Numbered from the stretch's first letter, positions 26,709 through 35,115 are shown. The stretch is DNA of 48,522 bases from Chitinophagales bacterium (GCA_026931905.1 JAIXLB010000036.1:1-48522); one strand, 5' to 3'. Translations and numbers: made by a program. The notes: generated by a model from the sequence alone, not told the origin.

Positions 26709-27290
26709 ATGAATCAATTCAATTTGTTACTTACCATTCAAACAAAGGCAGCCATAGCATCTTTAATTGGAGCCGTTATTGTTATTTCAGTTGTTTTGTT
26801 TTTAATATCAACATCTTCATCTTATGAAGAAAAACATGCTGTAAAAGAAAAAGTGTATAAAGCTCGTTTTAAGTATTTTTTATTTTTATCGGCAGCTATT
26901 ATTGTTGTTTTGTTTATTTCTCTTCAATACATTCCTTACAAAAAATTTCAAACTAAAGCTGATATGACAGTTTCTGTTGTTGGTATGCAATGGTTTTGGA
27001 AAATGGGGCAAGGAGTGATTGATAAATCATTAGATGAATTTGAAGGGGGTAATGAAATTGAATTGCCTGCTAATAAAGCTATAAAGTTTGTGGTTACCTC
27101 TAAAGATGTGAACCACAATTTTGCTATATACAATTCAAAAGGCGATTTGGTTGCACAAACTCAGGCAATGCCAGAATATAAAAACGAGTTGCAATATACT
27201 TTTCCAAAAGCAGGTGAATATGAAGTACTATGTTTAGAATATTGTGGTATGCCACATGGTATGATGACTGCAAAAATTCATGTAAAATAA
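26709..27290 (+). CDS. CuA-bearing subunit II of a heme-copper oxidoreductase (NorS/CoxB-like)
   Basis: The 193-residue protein has two N-terminal membrane helices (about 14-34 and 55-74) and a C-terminal periplasmic cupredoxin domain. All CuA ligands are present: His136 in DVNHNF, Cys175, Glu177, Cys179, His183 and Met186 in CLEYCGMPHGMM. It should take electrons from a soluble donor such as cytochrome c and pass them to subunit I. There is no fused heme c domain. It begins a four-gene operon with subunit I 20 bp downstream. It would normally be annotated as cytochrome c oxidase subunit II; the partner's active site suggests an NO reductase instead (see findings). Confidence 0.9.
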   Translation: MNQFNLLLTIQTKAAIASLIGAVIVISVVLFLISTSSSYEEKHAVKEKVYKARFKYFLFLSAAIIVVLFISLQYIPYKKFQTKADMTVSVVGMQWFWKMGQGVIDKSLDEFEGGNEIELPANKAIKFVVTSKDVNHNFAIYNSKGDLVAQTQAMPEYKNELQYTFPKAGEYEVLCLEYCGMPHGMMTAKIHVK

Positions 27291-27310
27291 AAATTTAAAA
27301 AGATACAATT

Positions 27311-28786
27311 ATGATACAAGCAAGTTCTCTTGAATTAAGACAACACAAAAAATTAGTTACAGTTTGGAGTATTACTTTTCTCATCTTATTTCCTGTATTA
27401 ATAACTTTTGGTTTATTGATGAGAATGAAACAAGGAGAGGTTTTAAATATTGGTCATGATACATTTTATGCTTTAATGACCTTACATGGTTTAGGTATGG
27501 CAGGTGTGCTTTTTAGCATTGCATGGGCTGCTTTATTTTATTTAATTGGTACTCGTTATGCACGTTTAAATATTAAAGTTGGTTACTTTATTTATTTTCT
27601 TGTACTCATAGGAACGGTAGAATTAGTAATTGCAAGTTTAATAGGAAAATTTGGGGCTGGCTGGTATTTACTATATCCATTACCTTTTAAAGGAGCTAAT
27701 TGGGCAAGCTGGGCAACAGGATTATCCATAATTGCTTTAATAGTTTTGGGAGTAGCTTGGTTAATTGGTAGTTTGCATGTAGTATATGCTTTATCTAATA
27801 AATATGGTAGTTTTTATAAATTAATGGGTTGGAATTATTTAGGTAAAAAAGAGCCTGAACAAAAATTGCCATCTATTGTGCTTATTACAACTGCAAGTTT
27901 AGTACCTGCTATTTTATCTTTTTTAGCTGGTGCGGTTTTTCTTGTTATGAATTTAATGCAACAGTTTGAACCAACCTTAGCTTTTGACCCCTTGTTATTA
28001 AAAAATTTAGTTTTCTTTTTTGGGCATACTTTGGTTAATGTAACTATGTATTTAGGTGTAGCTTGGGTGTATGCTTTATTACCTGAATATACTAAACGTG
28101 AATGGGGTGTAAACAAAGTAGTTGTATTATCTTGGAATGGAACTTTTATTTTCATCATGTTTGCTTATTTCCATCACTTGTATATGGATTTTGCACAACC
28201 TTTAGGCTTGCATTATGCTGGGCAATTAGCCTCTTACTTTAGTGCTATACCTGCTACTGTAGTTACTATGTTTGGTGTTATTGTACAATTCTATCATTCA
28301 AAAATGAAATGGAGTATTATACCAATGACATTTTTAATAGGAATGGCAGGTTGGGCAATTGGTGGTTTTGCTGCTGTTGTAGATTCTACTATTTCTATAA
28401 ATAAAATTTTACACAATACACTTTGGGTGCCTGCTCACTTTCATACTTATATGTTGTTGGGCATTGTGTTGTTTATTTTTGGATTTTTATTTTACCTTGC
28501 TTATTGCAATAGCGAAGAAAGAAATGACCCTAAACCAGGTTTTGGATTTTGGACTTTTGTAGTAGGTGCTTTTGGTTTTGTATTAATGTTTTACTTAGGT
28601 GGTATGAATAGTGTACCAAGAAGATATTCTGATTATGTAGCTATAGAAAGTGGCAATGTGCATCATACAGGAGCATTGCTTGCTAAAATAGCAGCAGTAT
28701 TTGTTGGTATAATTTTAATTGGGCTTTTTACAATGTATGGCTCTCTATTTGTAAAATTGCTTAAACCGAGCAAAGCTAATTCATAA
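27311..28786 (+). CDS. Heme-copper oxidoreductase catalytic subunit I, NorY (sNOR)-like
   Basis: The 491-residue protein has about 12 membrane helices. Expected metal ligands are His59 (low-spin heme), His239 and His288/His289 (CuB), and His376/His378 in WVPAHFHTYM (high-spin and low-spin hemes). The late GGMNSVPRRY is typical of oxidase subunit I. In A- and B-type oxygen reductases the CuB histidine is followed four residues on by the cross-linked tyrosine (HPxVY). Here the sequence is HTLVN, so Asn243 takes that place. The helix VII position of the C-type (cbb3) tyrosine is not a tyrosine either. Loss of this residue marks NO reductases. I infer NO reduction to N2O; oxygen reduction cannot be excluded from sequence alone. 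Confidence 0.85.
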   Translation: MIQASSLELRQHKKLVTVWSITFLILFPVLITFGLLMRMKQGEVLNIGHDTFYALMTLHGLGMAGVLFSIAWAALFYLIGTRYARLNIKVGYFIYFLVLIGTVELVIASLIGKFGAGWYLLYPLPFKGANWASWATGLSIIALIVLGVAWLIGSLHVVYALSNKYGSFYKLMGWNYLGKKEPEQKLPSIVLITTASLVPAILSFLAGAVFLVMNLMQQFEPTLAFDPLLLKNLVFFFGHTLVNVTMYLGVAWVYALLPEYTKREWGVNKVVVLSWNGTFIFIMFAYFHHLYMDFAQPLGLHYAGQLASYFSAIPATVVTMFGVIVQFYHSKMKWSIIPMTFLIGMAGWAIGGFAAVVDSTISINKILHNTLWVPAHFHTYMLLGIVLFIFGFLFYLAYCNSEERNDPKPGFGFWTFVVGAFGFVLMFYLGGMNSVPRRYSDYVAIESGNVHHTGALLAKIAAVFVGIILIGLFTMYGSLFVKLLKPSKANS

Positions 28787-28847
28787 TATTAGCAACCAAG
28801 GTTTACTTGCTTAATTAAAGAGAGAATAAATTTTATAATACATTGAA

Positions 28848-29468
28848 ATGAAAAATTTTATTCCTCCATTTGTAGCATTAGTTATTTGTATAGCTGTTAT
28901 ATGGAAATGGACTTATGGTTTTAGTGCATTTACAGTTTTCTCTTATACACTTCGTGATGCTGGAACAACGCCAAGATCTTTTCCTGATATTCAATTAATA
29001 AATCAGGACAGTATTGTGTTTCATATAAAGGATAAAAAGAAATACACTTTAGTAAATTTTGTTTATTTAAACTGTCCCAATGTTTGTCATAAAGTAAACA
29101 ACAGATTAGAAGAAATTTATAATAAAATAGATAGTAACATAGTTCCTTCAAAATTGGAATTGGTAACAGTAAGTTTTGATTTAAAAAATGATAACATCAA
29201 AAAAATAAAAAACTATCGTAACCATTTTTCATCCAACATTCAAGGCTGGTCTTTTGCTTTGCCCTATCAAATAAGCCAAAAAGATTTTGATACTTATTTT
29301 AAGCAAGTAGGCATTTGGGCAAAAGCAGCACCAAAGAGCAATGTAATCAATCACTCTATTTATTTATTTTTAATTTCGCCCGAAAATAAAGTGATAAAAG
29401 TTTTTGACCCTGCAAGAGAAGATAATGCAACTATTATTAACGAAGTTTATACATGTTTAAAAAGTTAG
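28848..29468 (+). CDS. SCO1/SenC family copper chaperone
   Basis: The 206-residue protein has an N-terminal membrane anchor (about residues 5-30) and a thioredoxin-like domain. The SCO copper site is complete: Cys76 and Cys80 in NCPNVCHK, and the distal His169 in NVINHSIY. SCO proteins deliver copper to, or reduce the cysteines of, the CuA site in subunit II. It lies 61 bp after subunit I and overlaps the next gene by 16 bp, so it is the assembly factor of this operon. Confidence 0.92.
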   Translation: MKNFIPPFVALVICIAVIWKWTYGFSAFTVFSYTLRDAGTTPRSFPDIQLINQDSIVFHIKDKKKYTLVNFVYLNCPNVCHKVNNRLEEIYNKIDSNIVPSKLELVTVSFDLKNDNIKKIKNYRNHFSSNIQGWSFALPYQISQKDFDTYFKQVGIWAKAAPKSNVINHSIYLFLISPENKVIKVFDPAREDNATIINEVYTCLKS

Positions 29469-30022
29469 TTCACATTTTTGTATTGCTATTAATTGCTGCA
29501 ATATTTTATGCAGTATCATTTTATGCCAATGATTGGTTCTCTCTCACTATGCCACGCCATCAACTTTTACAATTACCTATAATGCTTGTACTTGGCATTG
29601 CTTGTGGTTGCATTTTTTCTTCTTTTAAAATAAAAAATAATGCTTACGGCATTGCTTTACTCATTTTTATTATGGCATCACTTATTTTTTGGATGTTGCC
29701 ACGCTCTATAGATTTAACTATTGTATATCCTTGGTTTAACAGAATAATGCACTTACATATTTTATTAGTAGGTTTTTTAATAGCGTCTGTTTTGCCTTAT
29801 GTTTTGTTTGAAGCTAAAATTGCTTTTTTACTTATGGTTGCTTCTATGCTTATTACAAGTGGTGGCACTTTAAAGGTTTTTAAAATTTTATTGTGTAGCT
29901 CATTTACTATTGAACAACAAAATGAAACAGGCTTGTATTTAATGTTTATAGGCATTATATTTTTTGTAGGTAGTATAATATTTTTTTTTAGAGAAATTGC
30001 AAAAGCTCATAAAAAAAATTAA
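29453..30022 (+). CDS. CtaG-like integral membrane protein of the oxidoreductase operon
   Basis: The 189-residue protein has about six hydrophobic segments. Histidines sit in or next to membrane segments in MPRHQLLQLP and IMHLHILLVG, a pattern like the copper-related CtaG (caa3 assembly) family, and PRSIDLTIVYPWFNRIMH resembles the CtaG loop. The start overlaps the SCO gene by 16 bp, so it is translationally coupled and part of the operon. Its position equals orf1 in the norS-norY-senC-orf1 clusters. The likely role is metal delivery or assembly of the enzyme. The assignment rests on context and His spacing rather than a clear family match. Confidence 0.65.
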   Translation: MFKKLVHIFVLLLIAAIFYAVSFYANDWFSLTMPRHQLLQLPIMLVLGIACGCIFSSFKIKNNAYGIALLIFIMASLIFWMLPRSIDLTIVYPWFNRIMHLHILLVGFLIASVLPYVLFEAKIAFLLMVASMLITSGGTLKVFKILLCSSFTIEQQNETGLYLMFIGIIFFVGSIIFFFREIAKAHKKN

Positions 30023-30064
30023 CTACTTTTAAGCATAATTTTTGGCTACAATATTTTTTAAAAA

Positions 30065-30772
30065 ATGAAGAAAACTTTTGCCGATAAAGTCATTCAGTTT
30101 AATAATCATCTTATTTTTTCAGAAAAGCTACCAGCAGATTTTAAAGTACTAAATCCTTTTCAGGATAATGCAGAAACGATGCAAGTAATGCAAGCGTTTT
30201 ATAAAAAATTTTACAACGATTCTTTAGAGAGAAAATTTATTATTGGAATTAATCCAAGTCGTCATGGAGCAGGAGTAACAGGTGTTCCTTTTACTGATAC
30301 CAAAAGATTAGAAAATGTGTGTGGCATAAAAATGCAATCTGCATACACACACGAAATTTCCTCTGTTTTTATGTACGATATGATTTATGAATTTGGTGGT
30401 GTACATTCTTTTTACAAAAATTTTTATATCAACTCTCCTTTTCCTTTGGCTATTATTCGTAAAGCAAATAATGGCAACTGGCTTAATGCAAATTATTATG
30501 ATGATGAAAAACTTTTTAAAGCAGTAAAAGACTTTATGATTCAATCTTTGAAAACACATATTGGTTTTGGTTTAAACACAAACGAAGCATACATATTAGG
30601 AAAGAAAAATGCAAGTTTTATTCATGTATTGAATAAAGAAGCTAAGCTTTTTAAAAAATTAATAACACTAGAGCATCCACGATTTATTCAACAATATAAA
30701 AGCAAAGAAAAAAAGTTATACATAAATAAATACATCAGTGTTTTAGGAAATTCTTGTGCCGAAAATTTGTAA
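30065..30772 (+). CDS. SMUG2-like uracil-DNA glycosylase family protein (DUF4918)
   Basis: The 235-residue protein has the family motif GINPSRHGAGVTGVPFTD (about residues 61-78), corresponding to the active-site loop GxNPGxxGxxxTGxPF of SMUG-type uracil-DNA glycosylases. The later VLEHPRF-like TLEHPRFIQQY fits the HPS/HPR loop that inserts into the DNA. It probably removes uracil or other deaminated bases. It follows the oxidoreductase operon by 42 bp on the same strand. NO causes base deamination, so a functional link is conceivable, but this is only inference. The 3' end is 3 bp from the convergent CoA-synthetase gene. Confidence 0.88.
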   Translation: MKKTFADKVIQFNNHLIFSEKLPADFKVLNPFQDNAETMQVMQAFYKKFYNDSLERKFIIGINPSRHGAGVTGVPFTDTKRLENVCGIKMQSAYTHEISSVFMYDMIYEFGGVHSFYKNFYINSPFPLAIIRKANNGNWLNANYYDDEKLFKAVKDFMIQSLKTHIGFGLNTNEAYILGKKNASFIHVLNKEAKLFKKLITLEHPRFIQQYKSKEKKLYINKYISVLGNSCAENL

Positions 30773-30775
30773 TTT

Positions 30776-32836
30776 TTATTTATTCGTTTTATCAATACAA
30801 ATTCTTACATCTGCTACTTTCATATTTGTATCAAATGCAATAATGGGGTTAAGGTCTAATTCACTAATTTCGGGAGCAATATGCACCAAAGCACCAATAC
30901 GCATAATAATATCAATAAATTTTTCTTCGTTCAAGCCTTTTTTATTTCTATAACCTTTAATTAAAGGATAACCTTTTAAGGATACAACCATTGATTTTAC
31001 TTCATCGTAAGACATAGGTGCTAAAGCAGAAGCAGTATCATTTATCAATTCTAAAAATATACCTCCTAAGCCACACAAAACTACATGGCCAAATTCGCCT
31101 TGTCTGGCTGCACCACAATACAACTCCTCCCCTTTCAACATTTCCTGAACCAACACAGCTCTTGCATCTTCAATACTCATCAATGCTTCAAAGTTTTCTT
31201 TAGCTTGCTCAAGATTGATGATATTTAATCGTACACCATTTACTTCTGTTTTATGAATAGGTCCAAGCACCTTCATAGCTATTGGATAGTTAAACTGTTC
31301 TTCTATTTTTTTTATTTGCGATTTTTCTGTAAGCATTAATTGATGAGCTATTGCTATACCTGCTGCATTCATCAACTCTTGACAGGTTTGTTCATCTAAA
31401 TAACCATCTTGTGCTGTATTAATAATAGAACGAATATTTACAATATCCATTTCTGGTAATATGGTTTTTTCAAATCTGTAATTGGTAGAATGATACACAT
31501 GTGCTAAAGCTTTTCCCAAGTTCACTTCATCAGGAAAATTTACTCTTCCTTTCGATAAAAATTGCTTTATTTCATTCGCAGCATTTATTAAAGAAGGCAA
31601 TACAGGATAAATTGGTTTTTGGCAAGTGTTCATTTTTTCATCAAGCAATTCGTACACATCTTTTACATTAAATAAACCAGGGCTTCCAAACACAACAACC
31701 ATAGCATCTACAGCATCATAGCTTTCACAAAAATCAATTATTTCTCCTAATTGAGAGGCAGTTCCTGTAGCTAAAAAATCAATAGGATTATTTACCGAAG
31801 AACCTGGATTTAATTTTTTTAAAAGTTCTGCAGTTTTATTACTATCAAAATGTGGTACACTTAAACCATTAGAAGACAAAGCATCTGTAAGCATTACAGC
31901 AGAACCTCCTGCATGTGTAATGATAGCAATATTTTCTCCTTTTAATTTTTGTGTTTGAAAAATACTTGCAACAGCAATCAACTCATCTCTGCTGTTACAA
32001 TACACTATACCACATTTTCTAAACAATGCTCTTATTACATTATCAGATGTAGCCAAAGCACCTGTATGCGATGATGCTGCTCTGCCACCAGCCTCAGAAT
32101 AACCAGATTTTATTGCAGCAATTTTGCAACCTTTTTCTATTAATGAAGTAGCGTGTTTTAAAAATTTAAAAGGCTTTTTTACTTGCTCTAAATACAACAA
32201 TTTTATGGTAGAACTTTTTTCTTTATCAAAATTTTGATCTAAATATTCTAAAATTTCTTCTACTCCTGTTTGTGCTGCATTGCCTATTGAATAAATATTT
32301 GAAAAGCGTAAACCTGTAAGCAATGCAGATTCCATAATAAAAACAGCAGTTGCTCCAGAGCTTGAAATTAATTCGCAACCTTTAGCATCATATTCTGGTA
32401 CTGGAGTTGTAAAAACACCTTTGTAATTTTCATTAATAATGCCTACACAATTAGGCCCTATTAATGTTGCATTGGCTTTATTAATTATTTCTATCAATTC
32501 TTTTTCAAGAGTTATGCCTATTTCGCCTGCTTCAGAAAATCCTGCAGAAAAAACAATAAACGCTTTGGCTTTCTTTTTAATTAAAATTTTTACAACCTCT
32601 AAACATTGATGAGCAGGTATTGCAATAATTGCTAAATCTATTTCTGGCAAATCATTAATATCTGCAACATGCTGTACACCATCAATAGCAATAATTTTAG
32701 GATTTACAGCATAAATTTTTCCTTGAAATTTTCCTTGTATTAAATTGTACAAAACCATTCCTCCGGGTTTTGTTGTATTTGCCGAAGCACCAATAACTGC
32801 AATACTTTTAGGAGAAATAAGTTGTGATGAAATCAT
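30776..32836 (-). CDS. ADP-forming acetyl/acyl-CoA synthetase, fused subunits
   Basis: The 686-residue protein joins the alpha part (CoA-binding Rossmann domain, VIGASANTTKPGGMVLYN, residues 14-31, plus two succinyl-CoA-ligase-like domains) to the beta part (ATP-grasp, about 460-680). The phosphorylated catalytic histidine is His257 in ASSHTGALA. Such enzymes interconvert acetyl-CoA or another acyl-CoA, ADP and phosphate with the free acid and ATP. The exact acid is not readable. The gene is monocistronic and ends 3 bp from the SMUG2-like gene. Confidence 0.92.
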   Translation of the reverse strand: MISSQLISPKSIAVIGASANTTKPGGMVLYNLIQGKFQGKIYAVNPKIIAIDGVQHVADINDLPEIDLAIIAIPAHQCLEVVKILIKKKAKAFIVFSAGFSEAGEIGITLEKELIEIINKANATLIGPNCVGIINENYKGVFTTPVPEYDAKGCELISSSGATAVFIMESALLTGLRFSNIYSIGNAAQTGVEEILEYLDQNFDKEKSSTIKLLYLEQVKKPFKFLKHATSLIEKGCKIAAIKSGYSEAGGRAASSHTGALATSDNVIRALFRKCGIVYCNSRDELIAVASIFQTQKLKGENIAIITHAGGSAVMLTDALSSNGLSVPHFDSNKTAELLKKLNPGSSVNNPIDFLATGTASQLGEIIDFCESYDAVDAMVVVFGSPGLFNVKDVYELLDEKMNTCQKPIYPVLPSLINAANEIKQFLSKGRVNFPDEVNLGKALAHVYHSTNYRFEKTILPEMDIVNIRSIINTAQDGYLDEQTCQELMNAAGIAIAHQLMLTEKSQIKKIEEQFNYPIAMKVLGPIHKTEVNGVRLNIINLEQAKENFEALMSIEDARAVLVQEMLKGEELYCGAARQGEFGHVVLCGLGGIFLELINDTASALAPMSYDEVKSMVVSLKGYPLIKGYRNKKGLNEEKFIDIIMRIGALVHIAPEISELDLNPIIAFDTNMKVADVRICIDKTNK

Positions 32837-32946
32837 ATTTTTACTTTAAAATACTTAATTGAAAATATATTTAACAAAGTAAAGCATTAATACAACTCAA
32901 TTAATACAAAACTGTAATAAATTTACAAACTAAAATAGTTTTTGTT

Positions 32947-33495
32947 GTGGCAGACAATGAAAAAAATACTATATACACTATTGGGCACTCTACACACAGT
33001 ATTGATGAATTTATTGGTATGCTGCAAGCATTTAAAATAAAGCTATTAGTAGATGTTAGGCATTACCCTGGTTCAAGAAAATTTCCTCATTTTAATAAAG
33101 AAAATTTAAGTGAAGCTTTGAAAAATTATAACATAAAATATATTCATTTATTAGGATTAGGCGGCAGAAGAAATGTTTTAAAAAATTCTAAAAATACTCT
33201 TTGGCATAAAGATGCTTTTCGAGGTTATGCAGATTATATGGAAACAAAAGATTTTGAAATAGCAGCCAATGAATTGCAACAACTGGCAGTGCAACAAACA
33301 ATAGCTTTTATGTGTTCAGAAGCAGTTTGGTGGCGTTGTCATCGCTCTATGATTGCAGATTATTTAAAAGCAAAAGGCTGGAAAGTTTTGCATATAATGA
33401 ATAAACAAAAAGCAGAGGAACATCCTTACACTTCGCCTGCAAGAATTATTGGTAATAAAGTTTTTTACTACGAAAATGATTTATTTAAACAGTAA
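32947..33495 (+). CDS. DUF488 family protein
   Basis: The 182-residue protein shows the whole DUF488 pattern: TIGHSTHSIDEFIGML at the start, LVDVRHYPGSRKFPHFN, and CSEAVWWRCHRSMIADYL near residue 118, with the family's conserved Cys-Glu and Cys-His-Arg residues. The function of DUF488 is not established. The start is GTG, chosen because the conserved region begins at residue 10; no earlier in-frame ATG is apparent. It stands divergent from the CoA-synthetase gene and is not obviously linked to the next gene. Confidence 0.88.
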   Translation: MADNEKNTIYTIGHSTHSIDEFIGMLQAFKIKLLVDVRHYPGSRKFPHFNKENLSEALKNYNIKYIHLLGLGGRRNVLKNSKNTLWHKDAFRGYADYMETKDFEIAANELQQLAVQQTIAFMCSEAVWWRCHRSMIADYLKAKGWKVLHIMNKQKAEEHPYTSPARIIGNKVFYYENDLFKQ

Positions 33496-33637
33496 TTTTT
33501 TTTAGAAATAGTTTTACTCCATACAATATTTTGTAAGTCTATTACACATTTTATAAAAAATTTCTGAAACAATAAAAGGAATAAAATTTATGACACTAAT
33601 ATTACATTTCTAAACAACAAACTCCGTTGTTATATTT

Positions 33638-33645
33638 TATTTTTG
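33638..33645 (+). promoter_or_regulatory. Promoter of the DUF2249 gene
   Basis: TATTTTTG, an exact -7 box, is followed by CACCC and gives a leader of about 17 nt. A 6-bp dyad, AACAAC-N7-GTTGTT (33613-33631), sits just upstream, where an activator or repressor could bind. Confidence 0.6.
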
Positions 33646-33665
33646 CACCCACAAAACAATAAAAC

Positions 33666-34421
33666 ATGTCTGAAAATTTTAGCACTACAGAAGAATTGGA
33701 TATGAGAGTTCTTATACCCATTGAAAGACACAAAAAATTAATTCAACTTTTTAAAGAACTGCCTGTTGATGAAAGTTTTGTATTCATTAACGACCACGAC
33801 CCTATTCCTCTTTATTACGAATTTCGTTCTATATATGGCGATGTTGTAGGTTGGGAATATTTGAATCGTGGAGGAAGAGAATGGAAGGTAAAAGTTACTC
33901 GTACAGAAGCTTCGCAAGGAAGAGAGTTTACTGATATTTCTACATTAATTGATTTAAGAAAAGCTGGTAAAGATGAATGGAAGCAAATTGTTTTTCATCG
34001 TTATGGAATGATGGAAGAAGGCGACACAATGGAATTAATTGCAGCCGAAGACCCTAAAGAAATTCATGGAATTTTTGTTCAAAAATTTGAAGGAAAACAT
34101 GCTTGGGTTTATAAAAAACAAGAGCCTACTGAAGTGGTTGTACACATTACCAAAAAAGTACCAACAGGTTTAGGCGATGATGGTTTTTCTGTAGTTAATG
34201 AATATGATTTAAGACCTTATCCACCAGCAGAAAGACATGAAATGTTTTACGATGCTTTCGCTGAAATTAAACCTGGCGAAGCATTTGAATTTTTTAACGA
34301 CCACGACCCATTGCCCTTATATTATCAAATGGAAGCAGAAAGCAAAGAACCTTTTAAATGGGAATATTTAATAAAAGGACCAGAGGAATGGAAAGTGAGA
34401 GTTATAAAAATAAAAGGATGA
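33666..34421 (+). CDS. DUF2249 protein with three tandem domain copies
   Basis: The 251-residue protein has two clear DUF2249 copies, residues 12-79 and 181-250, each with DxR near the start, FxFINDHDPIPLYY or FEFFNDHDPLPLYY, and (V/F)(G/K)WEYL...EWKV(K/R)V. Between them, residues about 95-153 align as a third, degenerate copy (IDLRKAGKDEWKQ, then AAEDPKEIHG, then HAWVYKKQEPTEVVVHI) in which NDHDP has become AAEDP. DUF2249 proteins are of unknown biochemistry but often occur near nitrite/NO reductase genes and fused to hemerythrins. Here the convergent neighbour is a hemerythrin, so a role in NO or oxygen sensing/handling is a fair inference. Confidence 0.88.
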   Translation: MSENFSTTEELDMRVLIPIERHKKLIQLFKELPVDESFVFINDHDPIPLYYEFRSIYGDVVGWEYLNRGGREWKVKVTRTEASQGREFTDISTLIDLRKAGKDEWKQIVFHRYGMMEEGDTMELIAAEDPKEIHGIFVQKFEGKHAWVYKKQEPTEVVVHITKKVPTGLGDDGFSVVNEYDLRPYPPAERHEMFYDAFAEIKPGEAFEFFNDHDPLPLYYQMEAESKEPFKWEYLIKGPEEWKVRVIKIKG

Positions 34422-34442
34422 TGATTGATTGAATAGTTATGC

Positions 34443-34472
34443 AGGGAGAAAAATATTTCTCCCTCTTTTTTT
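34443..34472 (+). terminator. Rho-independent terminator after the DUF2249 gene
   Basis: A perfect 9-bp stem, AGGGAGAAA (34443-34451) and TTTCTCCCT (34456-34464), with an AATA loop and a following T run that reaches the end of the convergent hemerythrin gene. Confidence 0.9.
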
Positions 34473-34977
34473 ATTTTAAAATTTCATCATAATCATAACC
34501 TGCTCTGTTCAATGCTCTTTTTGCAGATTCCATTGCAATAGGTGCAGGATTGGGAGGATGAACTGGTACTTCAGGAACTTGAGCAAGTTGTTGCAATAAT
34601 TCTGCAGTTTGTCCTTGTGTTAAGGCTTCACATATATCATATAAACCAGCAGGTTCTTCTTCTGCCAAATCGTGCTTTTCTAAAATGTGTTTAATTACTT
34701 TAATCAATTCTGTTGTTGGTGGTGGTACCATTAAAGCAGTTAAAGCTCCATGCTCTAATTTATATTTTGGAATTAATTGTTGCATCAATTCTTTATTTGC
34801 ATTTAACGCAGCAGGAAATAAAGTTTTCTCTTCCATTTTTATATGCCTTAACAAACCTGTTCTAAATTGATGATAATATACCATATCAATTTCATTTTCT
34901 TGTTCTGTTGCTTTGGCTAATAATGCTTCTAATCTATGATGATCTTTAGTAAAAAAATCGTGTAGCGGCTTGTTCAT
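34471..34977 (-). CDS. Hemerythrin HHE domain protein
   Basis: The 168-residue protein is a helical bundle with di-iron ligand candidates in order: DHH (13-14), RHIKMEE (His45, Glu49), LEHGAL (His76), and IKHILEKHDLAEEE (His97, His102, Glu106). It lacks the N-terminal ScdA_N domain of the YtfE/RIC repair proteins. Hemerythrins bind O2 or NO at a non-heme di-iron centre. A perfect promoter lies upstream. It is convergent with the DUF2249 gene, forming a pair that in other bacteria is often found fused or adjacent. Confidence 0.88.
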   Translation of the reverse strand: MNKPLHDFFTKDHHRLEALLAKATEQENEIDMVYYHQFRTGLLRHIKMEEKTLFPAALNANKELMQQLIPKYKLEHGALTALMVPPPTTELIKVIKHILEKHDLAEEEPAGLYDICEALTQGQTAELLQQLAQVPEVPVHPPNPAPIAMESAKRALNRAGYDYDEILK

Positions 34978-35014
34978 AATAAAATAAAATTAAAATGGAA
35001 AAGTACGAATTGTA

Positions 35015-35046
35015 CAAAAGTATCTTTAATACACATGCCCAACAAA
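35015..35046 (-). promoter_or_regulatory. Hemerythrin gene promoter
   Basis: On the minus strand TTTG (35043-35046), exactly 20 nt, then TACTTTTG (35015-35022). This is the best match to the Bacteroidota promoter consensus in the window; the leader is about 34 nt. Confidence 0.8.
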
Positions 35047-35100
35047 TGCTATAACTATTATTCCCTTTTTCAAAAAAAATAAAACGTAAAAAAAAATTCT

Positions 35101-35108
35101 TATTTTCG
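35101..35108 (+). promoter_or_regulatory. Candidate -7 box of the relA/spoT gene
   Basis: TATTTTCG differs from TAnnTTTG at one base and ends 7 bases before the ATG. The transcript would have a leader of only about 4 nt. The ubiE gene shows the same arrangement with TATCTTCG. Confidence 0.4.
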
Positions 35109-35115
35109 TTTTACT

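Noticed and set aside
27311..28786. Annotation as cbb3-type cytochrome oxidase subunit I
   Set aside because: cbb3 oxidases need CcoO/CcoP and have no CuA subunit II; this operon has a complete CuA subunit, and the cbb3 tyrosine position is not tyrosine.
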